Shown: positions 37,572 to 46,724, counted from the stretch's first letter. The stretch: DNA of 64,000 bases from Anabaena catenula FACHB-362 (GCF_014698735.1 NZ_JACJTQ010000035.1:1-64000); one strand, 5' to 3'. Notes: generated by a model from the letters alone, not told the origin. A program made the numbers and translations.

Positions 37572-37577
37572 TATAAT
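37572..37577 (+). promoter_or_regulatory. -10 box upstream of the SGNH hydrolase gene
   Basis: TATAAT, preceded by CTTG, lies 38 nt before the GTG start at 37610. A clear -35 box is not evident. Position and perfect match make this a plausible sigma-70 type promoter. Confidence 0.45.
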
Positions 37578-37609
37578 TTATTACTATATTATTTTCGAGG
37601 AAATTGTCA

Positions 37610-38545
37610 GTGAAAGAGGTACTAATCGTCATTTTGGCGGTATCGGTGGGATTATTTGTGGTGATAGAGTTAGGATTGCGATCGCTCTTTGGTTTTGGTA
37701 ATCCCCTGATTTACATTGGTGATGAGCAAATTGGTTATTTATTAGCACCTAACCAAAGCACCCGTCGCATGGGAAATCAGATTCAAATTAATGAGTATTC
37801 TATGCGGAGTGCGCCCATACAAAAGCTACCTCAACCCTCAACATTGCGAGTTTTGCTTTTAGGCGATTCTATTGCTAATGGCGGTTGGTGGACAGATCAA
37901 AAAAATACTATTTCTAGTTTGCTGATGGCTTCTTTGTCATCTCAGAGTCATTACCAACAAGTAGAAGTGCTAAATGCTTCAGCTAATTCTTGGGGGCCAA
38001 GAAATGAATTAGCTTATTTACAGCGGTTTGGCAATTTTCAAGCTCAGGTGCTGATTTTATTAATTAATACAGATGATTTATTTGCGACTGCGCCTACTTC
38101 TTTACCTGTGGGGCGCGATCGCAACTACCCAAATCATAAACCACCGTTAGCAATGGTGGAAGTATTACAGCGTTACGTTTTCAAACAAAAGTCGATTCCT
38201 GAACTTGAAGTATTGCAAAATGAAGCAGGCGATCGCGTCGGCATAAATTTAGAAGCAATTAGTAAAATTCACAGTTTCGCTCAAGAAAATAACAGTCAAT
38301 TGCTGCTGGTTATGACTCCTTTACTGAGAGAAATCGGCGAACCTGGTTCCCGTGACTATGAAATTGTCGCCCGTAAACGCCTCAGTGATTTTACTAAGGA
38401 ACAGCAAATTAATTATATAGATTTTTTACCAAAATTTAATTCAATTGCCAACCCAAAAGCCTTATATCAAGACCATATTCACATGAACACAAAAGGAAAT
38501 AAATTTGTGAGTGAGGAGATAGAGCGTTGCCTGCGGCGAGCGTAG
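37610..38545 (+). CDS. Membrane-anchored SGNH/GDSL hydrolase-like protein
   Basis: Protein of 311 aa with an N-terminal helix (about 3-24) and a soluble SGNH domain outside the membrane. The nucleophile block reads VLLLGDSIANGG, the glycine/asparagine blocks are less clear (NASANSWGPRNELAY), and the catalytic Asp/His pair is in YQDHIHMNTKGN. Members deacylate sugars, lipids or polysaccharides; the substrate is not readable. A TTG at 37604 and a GTG at 37610 are possible starts; the GAGGA ribosome site is 8 nt from the GTG and only 2 nt from the TTG, so GTG is chosen. Confidence 0.82.
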   Translation: MKEVLIVILAVSVGLFVVIELGLRSLFGFGNPLIYIGDEQIGYLLAPNQSTRRMGNQIQINEYSMRSAPIQKLPQPSTLRVLLLGDSIANGGWWTDQKNTISSLLMASLSSQSHYQQVEVLNASANSWGPRNELAYLQRFGNFQAQVLILLINTDDLFATAPTSLPVGRDRNYPNHKPPLAMVEVLQRYVFKQKSIPELEVLQNEAGDRVGINLEAISKIHSFAQENNSQLLLVMTPLLREIGEPGSRDYEIVARKRLSDFTKEQQINYIDFLPKFNSIANPKALYQDHIHMNTKGNKFVSEEIERCLRRA

Positions 38546-38578
38546 CTATCGCTTTTAGAAAGCTGGGAGCAAAGTAAG

Positions 38579-38664
38579 TAGGCAGGGTGCAGGATGCAGG
38601 GGAGACGCGGAGACGCGGGGAGATGAGGAAAATTACGAATTACGAATTACGAATTACGAATTAT
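38579..38664. repeat. Short tandem repeats overlapping the end of the fibrillin-like gene
   Basis: GCAGGGTGCAGGATGCAGGG, then GGAGACGC units, then AATTACG repeated four times (38631-38661). The last group encodes the C-terminus and stop codon of the gene on the minus strand. Confidence 0.85.
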
Positions 38665-39273
38665 TTTAATCCAGATTGCTAAACCTCCCCCACGGCCACG
38701 CGCTGCAATGAAGTCTTCTGTCACTATAAAGAATGCGAAAAAAGGTAATTTAGCTATAGACCGATTGTAGAAATCCTCAGTGTCAACTTTACCAGAACGA
38801 ATTGGTTGATTGTAAACAACCCGATTAAACAAACTCATTTGCATCTGGGTAAAGTCAAAAGCCAATAAATTTTTCTTACCTAAATATTGTGCTGGCCCCG
38901 TCAATTTCAACGACACTTGACCAAATTCCACCTGATTCCCAATTTCCCCTCTACCTGAAGCCTGTTCTAAACTGGGACTAAAGGAAATATGGGCTGCTGC
39001 AAATTTGGGCAGATAGAAACCTTTACCCAATATAATTCCCCCGCGCTTTCTGACTTTTTTTGTCCCCGTCGCAAAACAAAGTCGCCATTTGCCAATCAGA
39101 GATTCAAAGGGATAATTCAGCCGTTGCTGTTTGGCAGTTTTTTCTGCTTGTAGTAAGGCATTTACTAATACCTCAGCCGTTGGAAGTTTACTTCCCTGAC
39201 GATACGCAGCAGCAGCTTGGGATAGGGTGCTGACAAAATCAGGTGTAGTGGTAGATGTCAAATCAGCCTTCAT
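38647..39273 (-). CDS. PAP/fibrillin-like lipid-associated protein
   Basis: Soluble protein of 208 aa. PFESLIGKWRLCFATGTKK near residue 60 is a lipocalin-like opening of the plastid lipid-associated protein/fibrillin family, followed by beta-rich sequence (VEFGQVSLKLTGPAQYLGKK; LLAFDFTQMQMSLFNRVVYN). In cyanobacteria and chloroplasts these proteins associate with thylakoids and lipids. The last residues (IIRNS) and the stop come from AATTACG tandem repeats, so the natural C-terminus has been replaced or trimmed. Family call is moderate. Confidence 0.72.
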   Translation of the reverse strand: MKADLTSTTTPDFVSTLSQAAAAYRQGSKLPTAEVLVNALLQAEKTAKQQRLNYPFESLIGKWRLCFATGTKKVRKRGGIILGKGFYLPKFAAAHISFSPSLEQASGRGEIGNQVEFGQVSLKLTGPAQYLGKKNLLAFDFTQMQMSLFNRVVYNQPIRSGKVDTEDFYNRSIAKLPFFAFFIVTEDFIAARGRGGGLAIWIKIIRNS

Positions 39274-39542
39274 GAGAACATTGGAAATTTAGGGTTTTAT
39301 CTGCTTTGCTTATGATCTTGATAGATTCTAACCTTTATTTTCCTTAAGAAAGCATAGGGGTTAGCAGCCTCATATTAGCGTATATATAAGGAAACAGATA
39401 AAATCATTACCATTAAGTTAAGTATCTTTCCATTAAGGATAGATTCAAAATACCAAAATCTTTAGCACAATAGAATTACCAAATAGTTTTTGGTGTGGTT
39501 TGAGGAATATCTAACTCACCTATAGGTATGACGAGGTGAAAT

Positions 39543-40091
39543 ATGGATACTAAAAAACTCCTGAGTCAATATAAATCAGGAGAGCGGAATTTTCAGGGCA
39601 TAACTCTACATCAGGCTAATTTAAATCAGGCTAACTTGAGTGGGGTTAATTTAGCTGAAGCTGACTTGAGTGGTGCTGACTTAAGTCAAGCTAACTTGAG
39701 TGGATGTAACTTAACCAGAGCAAATTTGACTAATGCTGACTTAAATGGAGCAAATTTGCAATATACCAATTTGAGTGAAGTTAACTTCATTGGCGCTGAT
39801 TTAATGAAAGCCAATCTCAAAGAAAGTAACCTGAGTCGTGCCGATTTGCGTGGAGCAAATTTAATGTTGGCAAACTTACTGGGTGCAAACCTCAGCGAAG
39901 CAGAAATGAGTGGTGCTGTTTTCACTGGTGCTAATCTCGACAAAGCCAATTTAATTGGTAGCAATATCAATGAATCAGAATTTAATAGTGCAGATTTAGC
40001 AGGAGCAATCATCACTGAAGTAGAGATGACCGAGGAAATTTTGCATATCGGTTTATCCCATCAATGGATAACTTGGGCTGGGAGTTACTAA
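39543..40091 (+). CDS. Pentapeptide-repeat protein
   Basis: Protein of 182 aa built almost entirely of A(D/N)Lxx pentapeptides (NLNQANLSGVNLAEADLSGA, and so on to about residue 155), which fold as a right-handed square beta-helix. A short N-terminal piece (MDTKKLLSQYKSGERNFQG) precedes the coils, and the C-terminus (VEMTEEILHIGLSHQWITWA) is a capping segment. Such proteins are numerous in cyanobacteria and the function is unknown; no signal peptide is seen, so it is cytosolic. It ends in a strong terminator. Confidence 0.93.
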   Translation: MDTKKLLSQYKSGERNFQGITLHQANLNQANLSGVNLAEADLSGADLSQANLSGCNLTRANLTNADLNGANLQYTNLSEVNFIGADLMKANLKESNLSRADLRGANLMLANLLGANLSEAEMSGAVFTGANLDKANLIGSNINESEFNSADLAGAIITEVEMTEEILHIGLSHQWITWAGSY

Positions 40092-40128
40092 TTCTGTGAA
40101 GACGCGGTTGCTATAAATAAAATTTTTG

Positions 40129-40159
40129 GACATAACTCAATTAGTTATGTCTTTTTATT
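40129..40159 (+). terminator. Intrinsic terminator of the pentapeptide-repeat gene
   Basis: GACATAAC pairs with GTTATGTC around a 7-nt loop, followed by TTTTTATTT. It lies 38 nt after the stop codon. Confidence 0.88.
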
Positions 40160-40235
40160 TCTGCATACTCATCTAATCAAAAGACAGGGGCAATTCATGA
40201 ATTACCTCTACGTGAATAAAGCGCAGCCTCATACC

Positions 40236-40309
40236 ATTTCACTTGAAGATTGATACAAATTGACAGACGCGGAAAGAGATTCATTTGTAGCTTTAATGAA
40301 GTGAATTGA
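40236..40309. repeat. Palindromic element, family C copy 1
   Basis: Begins ATTTCACTTGAAGATTGATA and ends with the imperfect complement GCTTTAATGAAGTGAATTGA, with GACGCGGAAAGAGATTCAT between. A direct copy is at 61950-62043. It lies next to a family B element. Confidence 0.75.
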
Positions 40310-40310
40310 T

Positions 40311-40404
40311 TAGGACTTACGCAAGATGTGACTGAAAACCTTATTCCTGTGTAGCGGTAATTCATGAATTACCGCTACTTTGGTTGTGTTTTGCGTAAGT
40401 CCTA
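40311..40404. repeat. Palindromic mobile-like element, family B copy 2 (94 bp)
   Basis: Same ends as 14938-15127 (TAGGACTTACGCA / TGCGTAAGTCCTA) but a different central palindrome: 28 bases at 40351-40378, symmetrical about TTCATGAA, with arms starting GTAGCGGTAATTC. Confidence 0.85.
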
Positions 40405-41223
40405 TTGATATGACATAGAATTTTTATCAGGAGTCAGCAGTGAAAGCTGCTTGATATTTGATGGACTCAGCCATATTTGAATTTATATTTTAATTTATAT
40501 TTTAATTTTCAGTTTTACCCCCTGCAACTTGCAATCTGCTGTAAATAAAAAAAATGCCCGCGTTAGCAGACATTTATAAGGGCTTTTTACTTGTATAGGC
40601 TACAATCATGTATGGAAGATGCTGTTTTTATTCTTGATGATTAGAACTAAAAAATCAAGCCTTTTATATTAATTAACCAGACATAATCACTTGAATTATA
40701 TCTTTTTTATCAATATTTGAAATATTCAAATCCAAGCTTAATAAAAGACATTATACCTGTTGAATGAATCCGTTTTATCTGCCTTTGTCTGCGGTTAATT
40801 ATCGGGACTTAAACAAAAATTATGCCCAAACAAAGCCCAAACTAGCTTTATAAGCAGCAAATACGTCAAATACATCATCAAACAGATTACAGTATTTTTT
40901 CTCGTATCGGGAGCAGTGTATTTCATCGAAGGTTACTTACTTTGACGTGAAAGCTATGCTGACAAAGCATTATACCCTTTTTTCCTATTTGTTTTGTCTA
41001 AGTCCCATTAACTGTGCTTGCATTTTTTTTAACGCTCTGATAATATATCACCGTGTTTGTTTTTAAGTATTTATGCACGAAAACCAATACTTTTTCGAGA
41101 ATTTTATTTCTCTGTCATTCTTTCTCTGTGGTCAAGAGTTTATTTAATTTATGTGTACATTTTCAAATATTGAACTTTCATGATATCTATTAATACATAG
41201 CATACATATTAGGAGAACTTAAC

Positions 41224-41709
41224 TTGGAAACACAAAGTACCGCTTCTTTCTTAGACACTAATTATCGGGTAAAGGTTGTTGGACAAAGAAACTTAAACAG
41301 AACAGCAGTTGCGACACATGATATTAAACAGGGCGAGGTAATTTATAATATAATGCCTTACTCATTCAAAACAAGTGCAGATTTTTTAAGTGTCCAGATT
41401 GGGACAGATAAACATATTCTTGATCGGCTACTAGAAGCAATGAATCATTCTTGTTCTCCAACAACGTTTGTGGATGTTGCTAAAATGCAAGTGATTGCGA
41501 TAAAAGATATCTCGGAAGGAGAGGAATTAACCTTCTTTTACCCTTCGACAGAATGGGAAATGGATAGACCATTTCAATGTAATTGTCAATCTTCTCAATG
41601 TATTGGTTTTGTCAATGGAGCTAAACAATTATCAATTAGTCAAATGATTGAATTTCAACTCAATCCCCATATCAAAAGCTCGATCAAATGTTCCTTGAAT
41701 ATTGACTGA
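41224..41709 (+). CDS. SET-domain protein (possible protein lysine methyltransferase)
   Basis: Protein of 161 aa. It contains the SET core: the N-terminal GEVIYNIMPYSF region, MNHSCSPTTFVDV (the NHSC-P motif near residues 79-85), and ISEGEELTFFYPSTEW (eukaryotic GEELTYDY). A post-SET type cysteine cluster follows, CNCQSSQC. SET enzymes transfer methyl groups from SAM to lysine; bacterial members are scattered and mostly uncharacterised. The start is a TTG fixed by AGGAGA at 41211-41216, 7 nt upstream. It is a lone gene in a repeat-rich zone, which suggests acquisition. Confidence 0.82.
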   Translation: METQSTASFLDTNYRVKVVGQRNLNRTAVATHDIKQGEVIYNIMPYSFKTSADFLSVQIGTDKHILDRLLEAMNHSCSPTTFVDVAKMQVIAIKDISEGEELTFFYPSTEWEMDRPFQCNCQSSQCIGFVNGAKQLSISQMIEFQLNPHIKSSIKCSLNID

Positions 41710-41878
41710 TACCTGTAGCGATTAGTTCTTTGCACTTACACTCACCGCCAGGATTGCCATATAGTAAATTACTAAAATCAACAAATTATTTTTAGACATA
41801 ATTACCATATTTATGTCTTTGAGTCTTCAGATTTCTTGGTATTTTTAAATTAAAAAGGTAAAGGTGGTCAGGTATAAC

Positions 41879-41917
41879 AGCCCCAAGGATAAGCTTTTAT
41901 TGTTGGGGCTTTATTTA
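41879..41917 (+). terminator. Intrinsic terminator downstream of the SET-domain gene
   Basis: AGCCCCAA pairs with TTGGGGCT and is followed by TTTATTT. It is 170 nt after the SET gene stop and 17 nt from the convergent cobJ stop. Confidence 0.75.
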
Positions 41918-41933
41918 TGGATGAAATAGCTGC

Positions 41934-43361
41934 TCAGGCTTGGTAACGGCGCGGTGTATAAACCCAGACTTGATCATCACCCTGTTGAATCTGACGAGTT
42001 TGAGAGGAACCAATGAGAATCAAAGTTCGCATATCGGCTGATGCTGGTTCTAACTGTTCAAGGGTAATGACTTTGACTGCTTCTCCAGGTCTGCCAAGAT
42101 TCCGCCCTAATACTACCGGGGTATCTGGCTTTCTGTACCGTAGCAAGATATTTTTAGCTTCTGCTAATTGCCAAGTGCGTTCTTTGGAGACAGGATTATA
42201 AAAGGCAATGACAAAATCAGCTTGGGCTGCTGCGGTAATGCGTTGGGTGATAATTTCCCAAGGTTTTAAAATGTCAGATAGGGAAATCGCACAAAAGTCA
42301 TGTCCTAATGGTGCGCCAATGGTGGCTGCTGTGGCTTGCATGGCGGAGATTCCAGGGGCGACTTGAATTTCGATGTTTTGCCATTCTGGTTTGTTGTAGC
42401 GGTCTAAAACCTCAAATACTGCGGCTGCCATTGCATAGATACCGGGGTCGCCTGATGAAACCACTGCTACATATCTTCCCTGGGCTGCTAAGTCTAGCGC
42501 CATTTTTGCCCGTGCTTCTTCTTCCCGGTTGTCGGACTCATGAATGTGTTTACCATCAGCAAGAGAACCGATTAAATTTATATAAGTTTTATAACCGACT
42601 AAATCTGTAGCAGCATTGAGAATTTCTTTGACTTGGGGAGACATCCATTTTGATGCACCAGGGCCAGTCCCAATTATGGCTAATTTTCCCCGTTGTTTTT
42701 TGTTGGTTTCCAAATCGCTGCCTATTGCTAACTTGTCTGGGTGATAAACTAAACAGTTAGGTTGAGGAGTTCCCAAATCTTCAGTAATCTGAATTGTTAA
42801 CTCTCCATTGGGGTCTATTGGTAATTGACTTTCACTCAACCAAGGGGCTGTTCCTTCTAATTTAACTTTTGCCCCGGCTAATAAGTCAGCAATAAATTTT
42901 TTTCCATCTTCTGGATTAGCTAAATGATATCCAGGAGGAGGAGATAACAAAGCTGTGCGAAAACGCAAATCACCTGTGGTCGTAATTGCTGGTTTGACAT
43001 TTAGCACTTCCGCAATTTGACGGGCTAAATCATTGACTCCACTCAATCCACCTAAAAGCGGGACTACTGCGCTACCATCTTCAGCTACAGCTAATACTGG
43101 GGGTTCTTGACTTTTATCTGTAATTAGGGGTGCTAAAGTTCTGATGAGAATACCAGCTGCACAAATACCAATTAATGGTGTGCCGGTAGCGAATAACTCT
43201 CGCAATGTTTCGCCAAAATTTGTAAAACTAACATCAACATCTGAGGTGCGATTTACTAAACCGTATAATTTCGCCCCTGGTAAAATTCTGGTAATTTGCC
43301 GTCCTACTGCTACACTATTTTGACTCAATATAACAACGGCAGCTGCAACCCTTGTGTTCAT
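41934..43361 (-). CDS. cobJ: Precorrin-3B C17-methyltransferase CobJ with an N-terminal CbiG domain
   Basis: Cobalamin enzyme of 475 aa. Residues 1-130 resemble the N-terminal part of CbiG (LIGICAAGILIRTLAPLITD, PVLAVAEDGSAVVPLLGGLSG), and about 130-210 fit its middle segment. From about 230 on it is a SAM-dependent tetrapyrrole methylase (KLAIIGTGPGASKWMSPQV, SGDPGIYAMAAAVFEV, APGISAMQATAATIGAPLGH). CobJ methylates C17 and contracts the ring; CbiG opens the delta-lactone in the oxygen-independent route. The fusion is found in cyanobacteria. It is the last gene of the minus-strand cob series, behind a 375-nt repeat-bearing gap. Confidence 0.92.
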   Translation of the reverse strand: MNTRVAAAVVILSQNSVAVGRQITRILPGAKLYGLVNRTSDVDVSFTNFGETLRELFATGTPLIGICAAGILIRTLAPLITDKSQEPPVLAVAEDGSAVVPLLGGLSGVNDLARQIAEVLNVKPAITTTGDLRFRTALLSPPPGYHLANPEDGKKFIADLLAGAKVKLEGTAPWLSESQLPIDPNGELTIQITEDLGTPQPNCLVYHPDKLAIGSDLETNKKQRGKLAIIGTGPGASKWMSPQVKEILNAATDLVGYKTYINLIGSLADGKHIHESDNREEEARAKMALDLAAQGRYVAVVSSGDPGIYAMAAAVFEVLDRYNKPEWQNIEIQVAPGISAMQATAATIGAPLGHDFCAISLSDILKPWEIITQRITAAAQADFVIAFYNPVSKERTWQLAEAKNILLRYRKPDTPVVLGRNLGRPGEAVKVITLEQLEPASADMRTLILIGSSQTRQIQQGDDQVWVYTPRRYQA

Positions 43362-43736
43362 ATTTTAGATTTTAAGCTATTCGACATTTAACTTACATAT
43401 TGTTGTGTTTTGGTAAAAACATCCAATCCTCTTCCCTCTGCGCTTTTAATGTGTAAACTAGTAGTCTGTCAAATACATTTTGATGGATAAGCTTTTACGC
43501 ATTTACTTTTTTTGCCCAAAAGCCTTACTACAAGGACTCTAGGCTACGAAATATTAAATTTAGCTGCGTAACAGCTTAGAGTAATGAACCGCGTATCCCT
43601 TACGGGACCGTAGGGATAGACGCAAAGAGCGCGTTCGCGTAGCGTTCCGAAGGAAAGGAAGAAGAGAAGGAAGAAGAAAACATTTATTTACTCGTCAATT
43701 AGTTTTTGATAGACTATCTAGATGTATGACAACATC
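43362..43736. other. Spacer between cobI and cobJ with a family E repeat
   Basis: No gene. Positions 43578-43682 hold a partial family E repeat (AATGAACCGCG, GCGTTCGCGTAGCGTTCCGA, then a GAAGGAAG run). The rest is unremarkable. Confidence 0.55.
43578..43682 (+). repeat. Dispersed repeat, family E copy 2
   Basis: Shares AATGAACCGCG, GTTCGCGTAGCGTTCCGAAG and the purine-rich tail with 24514-24631, with an extra palindromic piece (CCCTTACGGGACCGTAGGG) inserted in the middle. Confidence 0.7.
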
Positions 43737-44441
43737 TTAGAGTTTCTGTTTTGTCGGTATGACAATCATCGAAAAATATGGAACTTCTTCGGGATTCACT
43801 TCATCGAGTGGTAAAATTCTCTGTTGCGTCGTTGTTGCCCGTTCAATATATTTTGCCCGTGATGCTATTCCTAATTGATGGAGGATATCGCGGACTTTGG
43901 TAAAATGGCGACCCAGTTTCATGATTGCAGCTGCGTCTGTGGTTAATAGATGTGTAATTAGTATTTCTGTGGGCAGTGTGGCAGGTAGAACTGTGAGAAT
44001 ATCGTTGTAGTAGGTGAACGGTACGCCTAGGGAGACTGGACAGGCCATGAGTGAAGAAATACCGGGGACAACTTCCGTTTGGTATTTATCAGATAAACGT
44101 GTGAAGATATACATGAAGGAACCGTAAAAAAACGGGTCTCCTTCACATAAAACAACCACATCCCGACCAGATGCGAGATGGTCGGCGATGGGTTCAACTT
44201 CTTGGTCGTAGATGGATTTGGCTTTTTCGGGTTCTAAGGCGCGGGGGAGATGATACAAAACCTCGATTTGATTGCCGGGTAAATATTGCGACACTATTTT
44301 TCTGGCGATACTTTCCCGGTCTGTGGCTGATTGATAAGCGATAACGGGGGCCGATTGTAATAGCCGCAATGCTTTTAGGGTCAATAGTTCTGGATCTCCA
44401 GGCCCTACACCAATTCCATACAGACGACCTCCCGTTTTCAT
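43737..44441 (-). CDS. cobI: Precorrin-2 C20-methyltransferase CobI
   Basis: SAM-dependent tetrapyrrole methylase of 234 aa that converts precorrin-2 to precorrin-3A in cobalamin synthesis. Family blocks: LYGIGVGPGDPELLTLKALR at the start, VVLCEGDPFFYGSFMYIF, and VPGISSLMACPVSLGVPFTY. The length is standard. Only 2 nt separate it from the cobH stop codon upstream, so the two are translationally close and cotranscribed from the riboswitch promoter. Confidence 0.95.
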   Translation of the reverse strand: MKTGGRLYGIGVGPGDPELLTLKALRLLQSAPVIAYQSATDRESIARKIVSQYLPGNQIEVLYHLPRALEPEKAKSIYDQEVEPIADHLASGRDVVVLCEGDPFFYGSFMYIFTRLSDKYQTEVVPGISSLMACPVSLGVPFTYYNDILTVLPATLPTEILITHLLTTDAAAIMKLGRHFTKVRDILHQLGIASRAKYIERATTTQQRILPLDEVNPEEVPYFSMIVIPTKQKL

Positions 44442-44443
44442 GA

Positions 44444-45070
44444 TTATTCTTCCTCTGTTGCTAAGGCGTTAATGGCAGCTGCTGCGATCGCACTTCCGCC
44501 CCGTCTTCCATGTAAAGTTAAGAATGGGACATTGCGGCTATCCGCTGCCAATGCTGCTTTTGATTCAGCTGCACCCACAAACCCCACGGGAAAGCCTAAA
44601 ATTATGGCTGGACGTGGAACGCCAGTATCAAGCATTTCTAATAACCTAAACAGGGCTGTAGGTGCATTTCCAATGGCTACTACTGCCCCGTCTAGATGAA
44701 AACGCCATAATTCTAACGCTGCTGCTGACCGCGTATTTCTCAACCTTTTCGCTATTTGTGGTACTTCTGGGTCGTTGAGAGTACAGATAACGTTGTTATT
44801 GGCAGGTAATCTTTTTCTGGTCACGCCTTCAGCTACCATACGGCAATCACACAAAATTGGTGCGCCAGCTGCTAAGGCTTTTCTACCTGACTCTACCGCA
44901 TCTGCTGAATATCCCAAGTCGGTGACTATATCCGTCATTCCACAGGCATGAATCAGGCGTACTGCTACTTGTGCTACATCTGGAGGAAGAAGATCTAGGT
45001 TCGCTTCTGACCGGATAATAGCAAAGGAATTTCTGTATATTTCATTAGCATCGCGTATATAGTTTGACAT
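44444..45070 (-). CDS. cobH: Precorrin-8X methylmutase CobH/CbiC
   Basis: Enzyme of 208 aa that moves a methyl group from C11 to C12, giving hydrogenobyrinate. Typical blocks: DANEIYRNSFAIIRSEANL at the N-terminus, AVRLIHACGMTDI with the catalytic His, PILCDCRMVAEGVTRKRL, and PAIILGFPVGFVGAAESKAA. Normal length. It is second in the cob series, 51 nt after cobG. Confidence 0.95.
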   Translation of the reverse strand: MSNYIRDANEIYRNSFAIIRSEANLDLLPPDVAQVAVRLIHACGMTDIVTDLGYSADAVESGRKALAAGAPILCDCRMVAEGVTRKRLPANNNVICTLNDPEVPQIAKRLRNTRSAAALELWRFHLDGAVVAIGNAPTALFRLLEMLDTGVPRPAIILGFPVGFVGAAESKAALAADSRNVPFLTLHGRRGGSAIAAAAINALATEEE

Positions 45071-45121
45071 TTTTTCTGGATTTGAGATTTTGGATTTTCA
45101 ACCGCCGATAAAAGCGGATAT

Positions 45122-46669
45122 TTAGCTATGATGTATTGCTTGTTTGAGTTGGGGAGCATCACGTTTGGTAAAATCTCTAAAGGTTTCTTTAGGATTTAGA
45201 CGTTGTATTTTATACGTTTTTAACATCTGTTCAATTAGTGCCGGAAGTTCGCTAAAATTTACGTACTCATAAAGTTGATGTCCAAATTTTTGTAAGGTAC
45301 TGTCACTGACATAAACTTGATATCCTTCTAAAGTTTCATTTTCTGACTCAATGCTGACACCAAGCAAGGTAATGTCAGCTTGATTATGTTGGGCGCAAGA
45401 TTTCGCACAACCGCTAAAATGAATATTAACTGGGTAATCTAGGGTAATCCGATTTTCGAGATATTTTGCTAATTTTAAGGCATGATCTTTAGTTTCAGTT
45501 GCGGAAGCAGCACAACCTCGTTTACCAGAACAAGCCGCTAATGCACTTTTAATATTAGTCGGAGAATAACTTAGTCCTAAGTTGCTAATTTCTCTTTCTA
45601 CTTCGACGACTTGTGGTTGGGGAATATCGGTAATCAGCAAATTTTGCCAAGGTGTTAGCCTAATATTACCACTACCATATTTTTCTGCTAAATCACCCAA
45701 ACCTCTCATTTGCGAACTTTCCAACCTTCCTAGAGGTAGCACGACACCAATATAGAATAATCCTACTTGTTTTTGGGGATGAATACCAATTGAGTCTGCC
45801 GGAACAGTTATCATATCTGTTTGGGCTGGTAATTGGTAATTAGTAATTGGTAATTGGGAAAAGCTATGAAAAACTAGGGGTTGGGAAGTAAGGGATTTGC
45901 TTGTAAAAGCTAAACGCAGATAATTTTCTATCCCTAAATTATTGATAACTTCCCGCAAACGTGGTTTGCGTTGACTTTGAGAATCTATATTTTGTAAATA
46001 AACATCTGCTAAAGCTGCTAAAACTGGTAAACATTCCTCTGGTTTTAATAAAATTCCTGTATCTCTAGCTGGTTCTCCTTTTTCACCAATAGTCAAATAA
46101 AGGCGGAAGTAAATATTACCATCAACCAACACAGCCATAAAGGTGATATCGTTAAGCTGATTCAATACCGAAACTTTACCACCACCATCAAAGCAAACAC
46201 TAAATTTAGCAGATAGTCCGCCTAAATGAGGATGTGCTGTAATATAATTATCCCAGGCTTTCACTAAGGAACGAGTATCGATTAATTCCTGGGAATCAAT
46301 ACCCGCAGTGGGGCTGGTCATAATGTTGCGGATATGGTCTACATTGGGATTGGCAGAACCTAAACCCAATTGCTGTAAATGCTGGAGAACTTCAATATTT
46401 ATTCCGGTTTTGATTTCTCGAATTTGCAAATTGGCTCGGTTTGTCACATCTACATAGCCACCACCATAATTATCGGCTATGTTTGCGATCAATAGACACT
46501 GTTCACTCTCCATGTTCCCGCCTGGTATTCTGATGCGAGACAATATGCCATCTTGGGCAGGTGTGGTGTAAAATAAGCCTGGACAGGCGGTAAATGCGGA
46601 CAGCAAAATTAAAACTCCTTCTCTGTGTGACGCAGAGACAGAACTTGATAAACTCCTTATAGTTGGCAT
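45122..46669 (-). CDS. cobG: Precorrin-3B synthase CobG
   Basis: Nitrite/sulfite-reductase-like iron-sulfur enzyme of 515 aa. In the oxygen-dependent cobalamin route it hydroxylates C20 and makes the lactone of precorrin-3B. The cluster ligands are in ACSGKRGCAASATETKDHA and HFSGCAKSCAQH. The first half contains the first substrate half-domain (PAQDGILSRIRIPGGNMESE; TNRANLQIREI). A Q/L-rich stretch near residues 270-280 (SQLPITNYQLPAQT) looks repeat-derived and is probably an insertion. It opens the cob series about 55 nt after the cobalamin riboswitch. Confidence 0.92.
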   Translation of the reverse strand: MPTIRSLSSSVSASHREGVLILLSAFTACPGLFYTTPAQDGILSRIRIPGGNMESEQCLLIANIADNYGGGYVDVTNRANLQIREIKTGINIEVLQHLQQLGLGSANPNVDHIRNIMTSPTAGIDSQELIDTRSLVKAWDNYITAHPHLGGLSAKFSVCFDGGGKVSVLNQLNDITFMAVLVDGNIYFRLYLTIGEKGEPARDTGILLKPEECLPVLAALADVYLQNIDSQSQRKPRLREVINNLGIENYLRLAFTSKSLTSQPLVFHSFSQLPITNYQLPAQTDMITVPADSIGIHPQKQVGLFYIGVVLPLGRLESSQMRGLGDLAEKYGSGNIRLTPWQNLLITDIPQPQVVEVEREISNLGLSYSPTNIKSALAACSGKRGCAASATETKDHALKLAKYLENRITLDYPVNIHFSGCAKSCAQHNQADITLLGVSIESENETLEGYQVYVSDSTLQKFGHQLYEYVNFSELPALIEQMLKTYKIQRLNPKETFRDFTKRDAPQLKQAIHHS

Positions 46670-46724
46670 TCTGACTTACTCAATTTTGGATTTTGAATTT
46701 TTGATTTTGGATTATTTTCTTACC

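Larger units (their letters stand above)
40160..41223. other. Repeat-bearing spacer before the SET-domain gene
   Basis: No gene is seen. It holds family C (40236-40309) and family B (40311-40404) elements, and a GCCC/GGGC hairpin with a T-run at 40552-40590. The remaining 600 bases are AT-rich and unexplained. Confidence 0.5.

Noticed and set aside
39686-40015. Minus-strand 109-codon frame opposite the pentapeptide gene
   Set aside because: Mirror of the repetitive pentapeptide coding strand; no start signal.
45122-46669. Assimilatory nitrite reductase (nirA) reading of the iron-sulfur reductase gene
   Set aside because: The gene lies among cob genes behind a cobalamin riboswitch, and its length and block order fit CobG.
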